From Acanthornis magna (lineage: Eukaryota > Chordata > Aves > Passeriformes > Acanthizidae): a stretch of DNA of 64,000 nt. The stretch covers positions 186,001 through 250,000 of the forward strand of contig JAWUZG010000961.1 in NCBI GenBank assembly GCA_036785705.1, read 5' to 3'. Position 1 is the first letter of the stretch. Each line of letters starts with the position of its first letter. This document shows, in pieces, positions 37,190 to 49,522 of this stretch. The position numbers and the translations under genes were made by a program. Below the pieces are notes generated by a model. That model was not told the origin of the DNA. It made no database searches and worked only from the letters and a program-made list of their open reading frames with translations.

Positions 37190-38450
37190 ATCCCGATTTT
37201 CCTGAAGCCCCCGAGAGTCATTCCCGGGTGGGAATTCCCTGAAATTCCCGGGAAATCCTCGGGAAATTCCCGGGATATTTCTGCTTTCCAGCCGGAGTTT
37301 CCCTCCCCGATCCTATTGGGATTTATCTCGATTTTCCTGAAGCCTCTCGAGCTCGGAATTCCCTGGAATTCCCAGAAAATTCCCGGGATTCCCTCTCTGA
37401 TCTCATCGGGATTTATTCTCATTTTCCCAGGCTGGGAATTCCCTGCGATTCCCGGGAAATTCTCGGGATTCCCATCGCAATTCCACCGGGATTTATCCCG
37501 ATTTTCCTGAAGCCCCCGAGAGTCATTCCCGGGTGGGAATTCCCTGAAATTCCTGGGAAATCCTCGGGAAATTCCCGGGATTCCCTCTCTGATCTCATCA
37601 GGATTTATTCTGATTTTCCTCGGCTGGGAATTCCCTGAAATTCCCGGGCTTGGGATTCCCTGAAATTCCTGGGATTCCCTCCCCGATCCCACTGGGATTT
37701 ATTCCTCTTTTCCTGAACCCCCTCGAGCTGGGAATTCCCTGGAATTCCCGGGATTCCCTCTCTGATCCCATTGGGATTTATTCCTCTTTTCCCGGGTTGG
37801 GAATTCCCTGAAATTCTCGGGAAATTCCCTGCGATTCTCGGGATTCCCTCTCTAATCCCACCACGATTTATCCCAATTTTCCTGAACCCCCTCGAGCTTG
37901 GAATTCCCTGCAATTCCCAGGAAATTCCTGGGAAATTCCCGGGATTCCCTCTCTGATCCCACCGGGATTTATTCTCATTTTCCCGGACTGGGAATTCCCT
38001 GTGATTCCCAGGGTTGGGATTCCCTGAAATTCCCAGGATTCCCTCCCCGATCCCACTGGGATTTATTCCTCTTTTCCTGAACCCCCTCGAGCTGGGAATT
38101 CCTTGGAATTCCTGGGATTCCCTCCCCGATCCCATCAGGATTTATTCCTCTTTTCCCGGGCTGGGAATTCCCTGCAATTCCCGGGAAATTCCCAGGATTT
38201 TTCTGCTTCCCGGAATTCCCGGCACGAATTTTCCCACCGAGATTTATCCCGATTTTCCTGAACCCCCTCGAGCTGGGAATTCCCAGAAATTCTCGCGAAA
38301 TTCCCGGGATTCCCTCTCTGATCTCATCAGGATTTATTCTGATTTTCCCCGACTGGGAATTCCCTGAAATTCCCGGGAAATCCTCGGGAAATTCCCGGGA
38401 TTCCCTCCCCCATCCCACTGGGATTTATCGCGATTTTTCCGGGAATTCAG
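37190..38450. repeat. ~80-90 bp minisatellite (GGGATTTATTCTGATTTTCC)
   Basis: About thirteen units containing CGGGATTTATCCCGATTTTC, CTGAACCCCCTCGAGCTGGG and AATTCCCGGGATTCCCTCTC, in varied order. The minus-strand frames (EIREGIPGI motifs) stay open but are repeat-derived. Confidence 0.88.
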
Positions 38451-39280
38451 CCCCAATTCCACGATTCCCCAACTTTTAATCAGGAATTAATCAGCCCCAA
38501 TTTTAATCAGCCCCAATTCCCAAATTTTTAACCTTTGAATTCGGCCCCAATTCCACATTTCCCCCAGGGAAATTCCCTCCCCGTTCCCACTGGAATTTAT
38601 TCCGATTTTCCTGAACCCCCCGAGCTGGGAATTCCCTGGAATTCCCTACAATTCCTGGGATTTTGAGCTCTCCACATCCTGAATTCAGCGGGAATTCTCC
38701 CGAGGATGCTCCAGCACTGAGAAAACCGGGAAAAAAAAACAGGAAAAAAATGGGGAAAAAAGGCAAAAAAAAACCAGGGAAAAAACCCAGAAAGAAAAGG
38801 GAGAAAATTGAGAAAAAAACGGGAAGGGGAAAAATATGGGGAAAAAATCAGGAAAAGTTTCAGGGAGAGATTCCCAGGTTGGGATTTTTGGGAATGAGGG
38901 AACACAAGGAAGGAAATCCAGGGGCAGAATTCCCAACTTTTCCTGCATTTTCCAGGCCCATCCTCATTGATTCATTAATCATTAATTAATTATTAATAAT
39001 TATTTTTCCATTGTTTATTTCCCCCTCACGAACTCCTCCTTTAAGGAGCAGAATTCCAAGTTTTTATTTAGGTTGGGAACGCCTGTAAATACTCCCGAAT
39101 TAATCGAAGTATTCCCGAATAAATTAGAATATTTATGAGCAAATTTGAATATTCATGAGCCAATTTGAATATTCACGACCGGGATCACGATCTGATCCTT
39201 CCCAATGAATTCCTCCCGGAATTCGAGGCTGAAATTCCATCCTTAAATCCCAAAATCCGCAGGAATGAGCCCAATCCCGT
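38451..39280. other. Low-repeat intron segment
   Basis: The segment contains a purine stretch (38720-38860), AT-rich sequence with ATTCATTAATCATTAATT (about 38965-39000) and a short GAATATTCATGAGC repeat (39120-39180). No exon signature was found. Confidence 0.5.
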
Positions 39281-40475
39281 TCCTGTCCCAGGACAATCCC
39301 AGGACAATCCTGTCACTGTCCCTGTCCCCATTCCTTTCCCAGGACAATTCCCATCCCAGGACAATCGCAGGACAATCCCTGTCCCTGTCCCAGGACAATC
39401 CCGTTCCCGTTCCTGTCCCTGTCCCTGTCCCTGTCCCCGTTCCTGTCCCAGAACAATCCCAGGACAATTCCCATCCGAGGACAATCGCAGGACAATCCCT
39501 GTCCCAGGACAATCCCAGGACAATCCCGTTCCCGTTCCTGTCCCAGGACAATCCCTGCCTCCATTCCTGTCCCAGGACAATCCCTGTCCCTGTCCCCGTT
39601 CCTGCCCAGGACAATTCCTGTCCCAGGACAATCCCAGGACAATCTCCCATTCCTGTCCCAAGAAAATCCTTGTTCCTTTCCCAGGAAAATCCCTTCCCTT
39701 TCCTGCTGGGAATTCTGGAGCTGGAGGATCCCAGGACAATCCTGTCCTGTTCCTGTCCCCGTCCCTGCCCCAGGACAATCCCAGGACAAGTCTATTCCCA
39801 TCCCAGGACAATCCCTGTCCATGTCCCTGTCCCAGGACAATCCCTGTCTCCATTCCTGTCCCAGGACAATCCCATTCCTGTCCCTGTCCCTGACCCTGTT
39901 TCTGTCCCCATTCCCGTCCCAGGACAATCCTGTTCCTGTTCCCATTCCTGTCCCCGTTCCCATCCCAGGACACTCCCAGGACAATCCCGTTCCTGTCCCG
40001 GTCCCTGTCCCTGTCCCAGGACAATCCCATTCCTGTCCCGGTCCCTGTCCCTGTCCCAGGACAATCCCATTCCTGTCCCGGTCCCTGTCCCTGTCCCAGG
40101 ACAATCCCATTCCTGTCCCGGTCCCTGTCCCTGTCCCAGGACAATCCCATTCCTGTCCCGGTCCCTGTCCCTGTCCCAGGACAATCCCATTCCTGTCCCG
40201 GTCCCTGTCCCTGTCCCAGGACAATCCCGTTCCTGTTCCCGTTCCCATCCCAGGACACTCCCAGGACAATCCCGTTCCTGTTCCCGTTCCCATCCCAGGA
40301 CACTCCCAGGACAATCCCGTTCCTGTTCCTGTTCCTGTCCCTGTCCCAGGACAATCCCATTCCTGTCCCGGTCCCTGTCCCTGTCCCAGGACAATCCCGT
40401 TCCTGTCCCCATTCCCATCCCAGGACACTCCCAGGACAATCCCATTCCCATTCCCATTCCCGTTCCTGTCCCAGG
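39281..40475. repeat. GTCCCAGGACAATCCC minisatellite
   Basis: The unit is about 39-40 bp in its regular part (40000-40220: CAGGACAATCCCATTCCTGT then CCCGGTCCCTGTCCCTGTCC), with irregular flanks. It leaves long open frames on both strands (Val-Pro and Gly-Thr repeats) that I consider repeat artefacts. Confidence 0.92.
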
Positions 40476-40590
40476 ATCACACGGCGCCAGGCCCAGGTGG
40501 GGTTGGGGACATCTGTCCTGGGCCATCCCGGAACTCCTGCTGGGAATGCTGAGGGGACCGGGCAGGACAGGGGACAGGGACAGGTGAGGG
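40476..40590. other. Unique island between two arrays, possible exon
   Basis: About 110 bp of non-repetitive, GC-rich sequence. On plus it is bordered by TCCTGTCCCAG and ACAGGTGAGG, which would make a good acceptor and donor. On minus a CGGTCCCCTCAG acceptor is possible, but no strong donor is seen. No protein similarity was recognised in any frame. Confidence 0.3.
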
Positions 40591-41610
40591 GACAGGGACA
40601 CAGTGACAGTGACACAGTGACAGTGACAGTGACACAGTGACAGTAACAGAGTGACACGGTGACAGTGACACAGCGACAGTCACACAGTGACACAGTGACA
40701 GAGTGACAAAGTGACACAGTGACAATGACACAGTGACAGTGACACAGTGACAGTGACACAGTGACACAGTGACAGTGACACAGTGACAGTGACACAGTGA
40801 CACAGTGACAGTGACACAGTGACAGGGACACAGTGACAGGGACACAGTGACAGGGACACAGTGACAGTGACACAATGACACAGTGACAGTGACACAGTGA
40901 CAGTGACATTGACACAGTGACAGTGACAGAGTGACACGGTGACAGTGACACAGCGACAGTCACACAGTGACACAGTGACAGAGTGACAAAGTGACACAGT
41001 GACAATGACACAGTGACAGTGACACAGTGACAGTGACACAGTGACAGTGACACAGTGACAGTGACATTGACACAGTGACACAGTGACAGTGACACAGTGA
41101 CAGTGACAGTGACACAGTGACAATGACACAGTGACAGTGACAGTGACACAGTGACAGTGACACAGTGACAGTGACACAATGACACAGTGACAGTGACACA
41201 GTGACAGTGACACAGTGACAGTGACACAGTGACACAGTGACAGTGACACAGTGACATTGACACAGTGACAATGACACAGTGACAGTGACACAGTGACAAT
41301 GACACAGTGACACAGTGACAGTGACACAATGACACAGTGACAGTGACAGTGACACAGTGACAGTGACACAGTGACAGGGACACAGTGACACAGTGACAGT
41401 GACACAATGACAGTGACACAATGACACAGTGACAGTGACAGTGACACAATGACACAGTGACAGTGACAGTGACACAGTGACAGTGACACAGTGACAGGGA
41501 CACAGTGACAGGGACACAGTGACAGGGACACAGTGACACAGTGACAGTGACACAATGACAGTGACACAATGACACAGTGACAGTGACAATGACACAGTGA
41601 CAGTGACACA
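40591..41610. repeat. GTGACA minisatellite, 1 kb
   Basis: Mixed 6- and 8-bp periods of (CAGTGACA) and (GTGACA), with occasional CAGGGACA, CATTGACA and CAATGACA variants. Both strands are stop-free over long distances (Ser-Leu-Cys-His and similar). Confidence 0.95.
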
Positions 41611-42395
41611 GCCCAGGTCAGCCCAGTGCTCCAAACCCTTTCCAAATCCCAAATCCCAAAACCCAAATAATCCCAAAAAACGCCAAATCCTAAACCCCAA
41701 ATCCCAAATAATTCCAAACCTCAAATCACAAACCCCAAATCATCCGAAATCCCAAACAACTCCAAACCTCAAATAATCCAAAAATCCCAAAAATCCCAAA
41801 CAATGCCATCCCCACCCCATTGCCACTGCCCTCACCGATCCCAATCTCGGGGACAATCCCGGAAGGAATTCCGGGGCACAGACCCCAATCCTACAAAATT
41901 TTGGGGAATTTTGTGGAATTCCCAGCTCCTCCCCTTTATTTCCCAGGACAAAATCCCAAACTCCCTGGAATTCCAGGGCACAGACCCCAACTCCAGGGAA
42001 TTTTGGGGAATTCTCGGCTCCTCGCCATTTCTTCCCAGGATAAAATCCCAAACTCCTCAATTCCTTCCCTGGAATTCCAGGGCGGAGACCCCAGTCCCAT
42101 AGAATTCTGTGGGAATTCCCAGGAATTCCATAGAATTCTGGGGCAGAGACCCCAATCCCATAGAATTTTGTGGGAATTCCCAGTTCCTCCCCATTTTTTT
42201 CCAGGAGAAAATCCCAAACTCTGCAGAATTCCCAGTCAGGGACCCCAATCCCACGGAATTTGGGGGAATTCCCAGCTCCTCCCTGTTTTTTCCTGGGTAA
42301 AAATCCCAAACTCCGTGGAATTTCGGGGCAGAGACCCCAATCCCAGAGAATTTTTTGGGAATTTTTGGGAATTTTGGGGAATTCCCGGCTCCTAC
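41611..42395. repeat. Repeats next to the 42-nt cryptic exon
   Basis: 41640-41810 is AAATCCCAAACCCC repeats. 41870-42390 has about seven ~70-bp units containing GACCCCAATCCCATAGAATT, GGAATTCCCAGCTCCTCCCC and TTTTTTCCCAGGA. The last units resemble the sequence just outside the cryptic donor (GGAATTCCCGGCTCCTACCT). Confidence 0.85.
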
Positions 42396-42437
42396 CTGTC
42401 ATGGGGTCCCGCCGGGATCCAGCCGGAGCCGAGGATC
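42396..42437 (-). other. Candidate 42-nt noncoding exon in the first intron
   Basis: On minus, TTTTTCCCCCACAG precedes GATCCTCGGCTCCGGCTGG, and the segment ends CCCCATGACAG before GTAGGA. Both splice signals are strong, with a long pyrimidine tract. It could be a 5' UTR exon of GATAD2A. Joined to coding exon 1, its ATG would start an eight-codon upstream frame (including stop) that overlaps the main start codon. Evidence is splice pattern and non-repetitive sequence only. Confidence 0.4.
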
Positions 42438-42639
42438 CTGTGGGGGAAAAAGAGAGGATGAGAATTCCCGGAAGAGAAATCCCGGAATTATCCCAAAATT
42501 CCGATCCCATGGAGGAGAGGAGGAAATTCCCGCCGGGATTTCGGGGTTTTGTTCCGGATTTTTTTAGGGTTTGTGGGGAAGTTTTAGGAGGAGCTGAGTC
42601 TGAGCTGAGCCCCTCTGACATTCCTGAATTTTCCTGGGG

Positions 42640-43910
42640 AGAACACCGGGATTGATCCCGGATTGATCCTGAATTTATCCTGATTTATCCTGAATTTATC
42701 CTGACCTCATCCCAAATTTATCCCGGATTTATCCTGATATTATCTCAAATTTATCCTGGATTTATCCTAAATTTATCCTGAACTTATCCCGGATTTATCC
42801 TGAATTTATCCCAAATTTATCCAGGATTTCTCCCAGAGCTCATTCCCAAACCTCAAACCCCACATCCCATTGGGACTTATCCCAACACAGCTCCAATTCC
42901 AGGCAGGAAAAGCCCTGGAATGGAATCCTCAGGAAGGAACCAGGGAACCCCATGGAATACCCCACAAGGAATCCTATGGAAAATCCCACAAGGAATCCTA
43001 TGGAAAATCCCACAAGGAATCCTATGGAAAATCCCACAGGAAATCCCATGGAATACGCCACAAGGAACCATGGAAAACTCCACAGAGAATCCCATGGAAA
43101 AGAAAATTCCACAAGGAATCCCATGGAAAACCCCACAGTGAATCCTATTAAAAACTCCACAAGGAATCCCATGGAAAACTCCACAAGGAATCCTATGGAA
43201 AACTCCACAAGGAATCCTATTGAAAACCCCACAAGGAACCATGGAAAACCCCACAGGGAATCCCATGGAAAAGAAAATTCCACAAGGAATCCCATGGAAA
43301 ACCCCACAGGGAATCCCACAGGATACCCCACAAGGAATCCCATGGAAAACCCCACAAGGAATCCTATGGAAAAGAAAATCCTATGGAAAACCCCACAGGG
43401 AATCCCATGGAAAACTCCACAAGGAATCCTATGGAAAACCCCACAGCGAATCCTATTGAAAACCCCACAAGGAACCATGGAAAACCCCACAGGGAATCCC
43501 ATGGAAAAGAAAATTCCACAAGGAATCCCATGGAAAACCCCACAGGGAATCCTATGGAAAAGAAAATTCCACAAGGAATCCCATGGAAAACCCCACAGGG
43601 AATCCATGGAAAAGAAAATTCCACAAGGAATCCCACGGAAAACCCCACAGGGAATCCCACGGGATACCCCACAAGGAATCCTATAGAAAACCCCACAAGG
43701 AATCAATGGAAAACCCCACAGGGAATCCTATGGAAAACTCCACAAGGAATCCCATGGAAAAGAAAATTCCACAAGGAATCCCACGGAAAACCCCACAGGG
43801 AATCCCATGGAAAAGAAAATCCCATGGAAAACCCCACAAGGAATCCCATGGAAAACTCCACAGGGAATCCCATGGAAAACCCCACAAGGAACCATGGAAA
43901 ACCCCACTCT
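42640..43910. repeat. Two arrays: TTTATCC and CCACAAGGAATCCCATGGAA
   Basis: 42640-42840 has ATCCTGAATTTATCCCGG units. 42930-43910 has about 40 units of roughly 24 bp, CCACAAGGAATCCCATGGAA with AACC, interrupted by AAAGAAAATT insertions at regular points. The second array is fully open in several frames. Confidence 0.9.
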
Positions 43911-44160
43911 GGAGGGGCTGGAAAATCGGGATGGGCGGGGCAGGACAGGAATCCCATGGATTCTCGGGATCCCAAAATTCCCGGATTCCTCCCAGGATTC
44001 CTCCTTGGAATTCCGGGAAAGGCCCTGGGGATGGAAGAGAGTCCTGGAGCATTGCGGGATGGGAAATTCCCAAATTCCCGGGGTTTTTTAGGAATTCTGA
44101 GCCATCCCATATCCCGGATCATTCCCAGATGGATCCACGGCCCTGCGCAGGAGGGAATGG
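43911..44160. other. Low-repeat spacer in the first intron
   Basis: Mostly unique sequence containing GGGATGGGCGGGGCAGGAC (a GC-box-like core) and CCACGGCCCTGCGCAGGAGG. No exon signature is strong enough to call. Confidence 0.4.
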
Positions 44161-46170
44161 CCCCAGGATTTGGGAATCCCAAAATTCACAGCCCCGGGAT
44201 TTGGGAATCCTAAAAGGACGGCACAGCCACAGGATTTGGGAATATTGGGATGGTTCAGTCATGGGATTTGGGAATCCTGGGAATGGGAAGCCCTTGGACT
44301 GCGGCACATCCATGGGAATTGGGAATCCCAAAACGACGGCACAGCCCTAGGATTTGGGAATTCCCAAACTATGAATCTTGTGAATTGGGAATCCCAAAAC
44401 AACAGAACTACCACAGGATTTGGGAATCTGAGCACGGCACAGCCACGGGAATTGGGAATCCTGGAACCACAGCACAGACCCAGGATTTGGGAATCCCAAA
44501 ACTCTGATGCAATCTTGGGAATTGGGAATCCCAAAATGACAGCGCAGCCCTGGGATTTGGGAATCCTGGGACGGTTCAGCCCCGGGATTTGGGAATTCCC
44601 AAATCACGATGCAATCGTGGGAATTGGGAATCCCAAAATGACAGCAACAGCCCCAGGATTTGGGAATGCTGGGAGGATTGGGATTTTCCTGGGATTGTGG
44701 GGTGCAGGAGGCTCCCGGATCCAGGGAAATCCAAGAAGTTCCATTTGATCTGTGGTTTTTACGGGATCAGGCCCAGCTCTGGAGGTGACACCGAACTGGG
44801 ATCGTTTTCCTGGAATGGGAACTCTCCAAAATCCGGGATTCCCCAAAACCTGGGATTCCCCAAAACCTGGGATTCCCCGAAACCCAGGATTCCCCACATT
44901 CCCAGGGAAAGTGGATGCTGATTGTCCAAGGAATTGGAGATCAGCTCTTCTCCCAGAATTCCCTCTTTTCCCACACCTGGATGGGGACAGCATTCCCAAA
45001 CTTCCATCATTCCCAAATTCGCATCACTCCCAAATTCCCACCATTCCCAATCCTCCATCATTCCCAAACTTCCATCATTCCCAGCCCTGTTAGATCATTC
45101 CCAATCCTGTTCCATCATTCCCAGCCTTCCATCATTCCCAAATTCCCAATCCTCCATCATTCCCAAACTTCCATCATTCCCAGCCCTGTTAGATCATTCC
45201 CAATCCTGTTCCATCATTCCCAGCCTTCCATCATTCCCAAATTCCCATCATTCCCAATCCTGTTCCGTAATTCCCAACTTTCCATCCCCTGGCTGGGCAG
45301 ATCCTGCCCCATTCCCACTGATCCATGGAATTCCACCATCATTCCCAATCCCAGCCCCATTCCCACTGATCCATGGAATTCCACCATCATTCCCAATCCC
45401 AGCCCCATTCCCACTGATCCATGGAATTCCAACATCATTCCCGATCCCAGTCCCTTTCCCGATCCCAGTCCCTCTCCCGCTGATCCAGGGCAGATCCCAG
45501 CCCCATTCCTGCTGATCCCAGTGCCTTTCCCACTGGTCCAGGATCGTTTCCTGCCCCGTTCCCACTGATCCACAGCAGATCCCACTGATCCACGGCCAAT
45601 CCCAGCCCCATTCCCACTGATCCATGGCAATTCCAGCATCATTCCCGATCCCAACCCCTTTCCCACTGGTCCAGGGCCGTCTCCAGTTCCTTTCCTGCTG
45701 ATTCCATCCCATTCCCACTGATCCATGGCCAATCCCAGCCCCATTCCCACTGATTCCATCCCATTCCCGCTGACCCATGGCTGTTTCCAGCCCCATTCCC
45801 ACTGATCCATGGGAATTCCAGTCCCTTTCCCACTGATCCACAGCAGATCCCAGCTCCTCTCATAGCCCAGCCCCTTTCCCAATTCCAGCCCCATTCCCAC
45901 CGATCCAGGACCATTTCCAACCCTTTCCCACTGATCCATGGCAGATCCCAGCCCCGTTCCCACTGATCCATGGCAATTCCAGCATCATTTCCAATCCCAG
46001 TCCTTTTCCTGATCCCAGTCCCATTCCCACTGATCCGTGGCTATTCCAGCACCATTCCTGATCCCAGTCCCATTCTCACTGATCCATGGCAGATCCCAGT
46101 CCCGTTCCCAGTGATCCGTGGCATTCCAGTTCCTTTCCCACTGATCCATGGCCAATTCCAGTCCCATTCC
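44161..46170. repeat. Series of three minisatellites
   Basis: 44161-44690: ~55-bp units of GGATTTGGGAATCCCAAAA and CAGCACAGCC. 44830-44895 has four GATTCCCCAAAACCTGG units. 45000-45290: CCATCATTCCCAAACTTCC. 45300-46170: ~45-bp units with CCCCATTCCCACTGATCCAT. The stretch 44690-44830 is unique, with no gene recognised. Confidence 0.88.
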
Positions 46171-46219
46171 CACTGATCTGGGGCAGCACAGGTGAGCACT
46201 GACAATGGCAAGAACCTGC

Positions 46220-47580
46220 CCAAACTTCCCAATAGATTCCCAGTTTCCTGATTGATTGATTCCCAGTTTCCTGATTGATCGATTCCCAGTTTCCCGATTG
46301 AGTCCTGGTTTCCCGACTGATTGATTCCGTTTCCCGACTGATTGATTCCCGGTTTCCCAACAGATTCCCAGTTTCCTGACTGATCCCCAATTTCCCAACT
46401 GATTCCCAGTTTCCCGACTGATTCCCGGTTTCCTGATTGATTCTCGGTTTCCTGATCGATTCTCGGTTTCCTGATTGATTCTCGGTTTCCTGATTGATTC
46501 CCAATTTCCCAACTGATTGATTCCATTTCCCGACTGACTGATTTCCAGTTTTCTGATTGATCCCCAATTTCCCGATTGATTCCCTGTTTCCCGACTGACT
46601 CCCAGTTTCCTGATTCATCGATTCCTGGTTTCCCGATTGATTCCCAGTTTCCTGATTCATCGATTCCCAGTTTCCCGATTGATTCCCAGTTTCCCGATGG
46701 ATTGATTCCCAATTTCCCGATTGATTCCCGCCTTCCCGACTGATTGATTCCCGGTTTCCCAGTTGATTGATTCCTGATTGACTGATTCTCGGTTTCCCGA
46801 TGGACTGATTTCTGATTGATTGATTCCCGGTTTCCCGATGGATTGATTCCTGACTGATTGATTCCCGGTTTCCCGATGGATTGATTCCTGATTGATTGAT
46901 TCCCGGTTTCCCCATTGATTGATTCCCAATTTCCTGATTGATTCCCAGTTTCCCGATTGATTGATTCCTGACTGATTGATTCCTGGTTTCCCGATTGATT
47001 GATTCCCGATTGATAGATTCCCGGTTTCCTGATTGATAGATTCCCGGTTTCCCGATTGATTGATTCCTGATTGATAGATTCCCGGTTTCCCGATGGATTG
47101 ATTCCTGATTGATAGATTCCGGGTTTCCCGATGGATTGATTCCCAGTTTCCTGATTGATTCCCGGTTTCCCGACTGATTGATTCCTGATTGATTGATTCC
47201 CAGTTTCCCGATGGATTGATTCCCAGTTTCCTGATTGATTCCCGGTTTCCCAATGGATTGATTCCTGATTGATAGATTCCCGGTTTCCCGATGGATTGAT
47301 TCCTGATTGATAGATTCCCGGTTTCCTGATTGATTGATTCCTGATTGATAGATTCCGGGTTTCCCAATGGATTGATTCCCAGTTTCCTGATTGATTCCCG
47401 GTTTCCCGACTGATTGATTCCTGATTGATTGATTCCCAGTTTCCCGATGGATTGATTCCCAGTTTCCTGATTGATTCCCGGTTTCCCAATGGATTGATTC
47501 CTGATTGATAGATTCCCGGTTTCCCGATGGATCGATTCCCAATTTCCCGATAGATCCCCGATTTCCCGATTGATCGATCC
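46220..47580. repeat. GATTGATTCCCGGTTTCCC minisatellite
   Basis: About 55 units of 20-30 bp, TTGATTCCCGGTTTCCCGAT with GGATTGATTCCTGA spacers and higher-order copies of about 240 bp (compare 47100 with 47340). At its upper end the unit merges with the edge of the CpG-rich island (CGATCCCCGGTTTCCCG). Confidence 0.92.
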
Positions 47581-47765
47581 CCGGTTTCCCGTGCCCACCG
47601 CGTGCTGCGGGGGCTGTCCCGCCCCCCGTTCCCCCCGACCCCTCCCGGTGTCGGTGTCGGTGCCGGGGCCGTGCCCGGGGAGCCCCCGGAGGCGCAGGAA
47701 GGGCGGAGGGACTCTTATTGTGACACGGCCACCGCCGCACGGCCAGCGCGGCCCGGCCGGGCCAC
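47580..47765. other. CpG-rich unique island
   Basis: About 185 bp of unique, CpG-dense sequence, including GGACTCTTATTGTGACACGG, lies between two arrays. It may be an alternative first exon or control element of GATAD2A. A minus-strand GCACGCG before GTGGGC donor is possible but weak. No coding similarity was recognised. Confidence 0.35.
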
Positions 47766-48830
47766 CGGGGGGGTGGGGACACCGGGGGGACACGGACACG
47801 CGGGGGGGACTGGGGGGACACAGAGACACTGACACACGGGGGGACACCGGGGGGACACGGACACTCGGGGGGACACACGGGGGGAGCACTGGGGGACAGA
47901 GACACGCGGCAGGGACACACAGGGGGACATGGACACGCGGGGGGGACTGGGGGGACACAGAGACACTGACACACGGGGGGACACGAGGGGGGACACACAC
48001 GGGAGACATGGACACGCGGGGGGACACGGACACACGGGGGGGCACTGGGGGACAGAGACACGCGGCAGGGACACACAGGGGGACATGGACACGCGGGGGG
48101 GACTGGGGGGACACAGAGACACTGACACACGGGGGGACACGAGGGGGGACACACACGGGAGACATGGACACGCGGGGGGACACGGACACACGGGGGGGCA
48201 CTGGGGGACACACGGGGGGGAACACCAGAGGAGGGAGACAGACACGGGGGGGGAACACCGGGGGGACACGGACACGCGGGGGGACACTCAGGGGGGACCA
48301 GGGGGACACAGACACACAGACAAGCAGGGGGACATGGACACTCAGGGGGACACGGACACGCGGGGGAGACACACGGGGGGACACGGACACTCAGGGGGAC
48401 AGGGACACTCAGGGGGACAGGGACACACGGGGGGGGACCGAGGGGACACGGACACTCAGGGGGACATGGATACGCGGGGGGGACACGGACACGCGGGGGA
48501 GACACACGGGGGGACACGGACACTCAAGGGGACACGGACACGCGGGGGGGGACAGCGACACACGAGGAGGACATGGATACTCAGGGAGACACATGGGGGG
48601 ACACGGACACGCGGGGGGGGACGGACACTCATGGGGACACGGACATTCAGGTGGACACGGACACGCGAGGTGGGACATGGACACTCAGGGGGACACGGAC
48701 ACGCGGGGGACAACGACACACGGGCACACGGGGGGGACACGGACACGCGGGGGGGGACATGGACACTCAGGGGGACACGGACACGCGGGGGGGACAGGGA
48801 GCTCGGACAGCGCGGATTGACCAGGCAGGT
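47766..48830. repeat. GGGGGACACGGACACGCGG minisatellite
   Basis: About 1 kb of G-rich units (GGGGGACACGGACACTCAGG and GGACACGCGGGGGG) with higher-order copies of about 160 bp (for example 47912 and 48072). Long Thr/Asp/Gly/Arg frames are artefacts. Confidence 0.93.
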
Positions 48831-48955
48831 TGGGGGTGACCGGGGGGTGACCGGGGGGGTGACCGGGGGGTGACCGGGGGGTGACCGGGGGGGGGTGACC
48901 GGGGGGTGACCGGGGGGTGACCGGGGGGTGGCCGGGGGGGTGACCGGGGGGTCCC
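48831..48955. repeat. 11-bp repeat GGTGACCGGGG
   Basis: About eleven units of GGTGACCGGGGG at the edge of the CpG island. Each has a run of at least five G and the palindrome GGTGACC, which contains a TGACC nuclear-receptor half-site core. Confidence 0.93.
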
Positions 48956-49004
48956 CGCGTCCCCAGAGTGGCACCGAGCGCGGGGAGAGTGAGGCCGGGG
49001 GGAG

Positions 49005-49195
49005 AGCAGCCCGGAACCGGAGGAGGAGGAAGAGAGAGGAAGAGGAGGAAGGGGAGGAAGACGAGGAAGACGACGAGGAGGAGGAGGAGGAGGAAGAGAG
49101 AGCAAGAGAGAGCAAGAGGAAGAAGAGAAGGAGGAGGAGGAGGAGGAAGAGGACGAGGAGGAGGAGGAAGAGGAAGCGGCCCGGCGGAAAGCCCG
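49005..49195. repeat. GAG/GAA-rich low-complexity tract
   Basis: Purine-rich GAGGAGGAAGAG sequence. It is translated as poly-Glu/Arg on plus and poly-Ser/Leu on minus, with no domain. It lies at the downstream edge of the promoter island. Confidence 0.85.
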
Positions 49196-49520
49196 CACCA
49201 ACTTTCCGAAACAAACGCCGAACAAAAGCCGGCGGCGCCCCGGGGCGCTCGGCGGGCGGCAGAGTTGGGGGTTCCCGGGGGGATGCGCCCCGGTTCATCC
49301 CCGGTTCATCCCCCGTCCATCCCCCGCTCCCCCGGCCGCAGCTCCTCCCCGTGACCCCCGAGCTCCCGGGACTTTGCACTCCGCCGGGCCGGGCCGGAAC
49401 TTCCCGGGAGCGCTCCCGCATCATCCCGGCCGCTCTGCCCTGCCCAGCCCCGCTACCGGCACCGCCGCTCCCTCCGTGCCGCAGACAATGAGCCCCGGAG
49501 AAGTTTTAATCGCCAACTCA

Positions 49521-49522
49521 CA
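49521..49522 (-). other. GATAD2A: Candidate donor of GATAD2A exon 1
   Basis: GCGCCGT is followed by GTGAGTTGGCG on minus, a close match to the U1 consensus within the CpG island. If used, the first intron would be about 16.3 kb, to the acceptor at 33204. Confidence 0.45.

Noticed and set aside
39185..41575. 796-codon minus-strand open frame ([14 protein letters not shown] and GTGTG repeats)
   Set aside because: It is a translation of the GTGACA and GTCCCAGGACAATCCC arrays. It has no globular segment or splice support.
46076..48523. 815-codon minus-strand frame
   Set aside because: It is built from two different minisatellites (ESIxRETGNQS and PRVRVPP repeats) with no conserved domain.
48928..49491. 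Plus-strand Arg/Glu-rich frame resembling a nuclear protein
   Set aside because: It comes from a GAG/GAA low-complexity tract in a CpG island, with no recognisable domain and no splice evidence.
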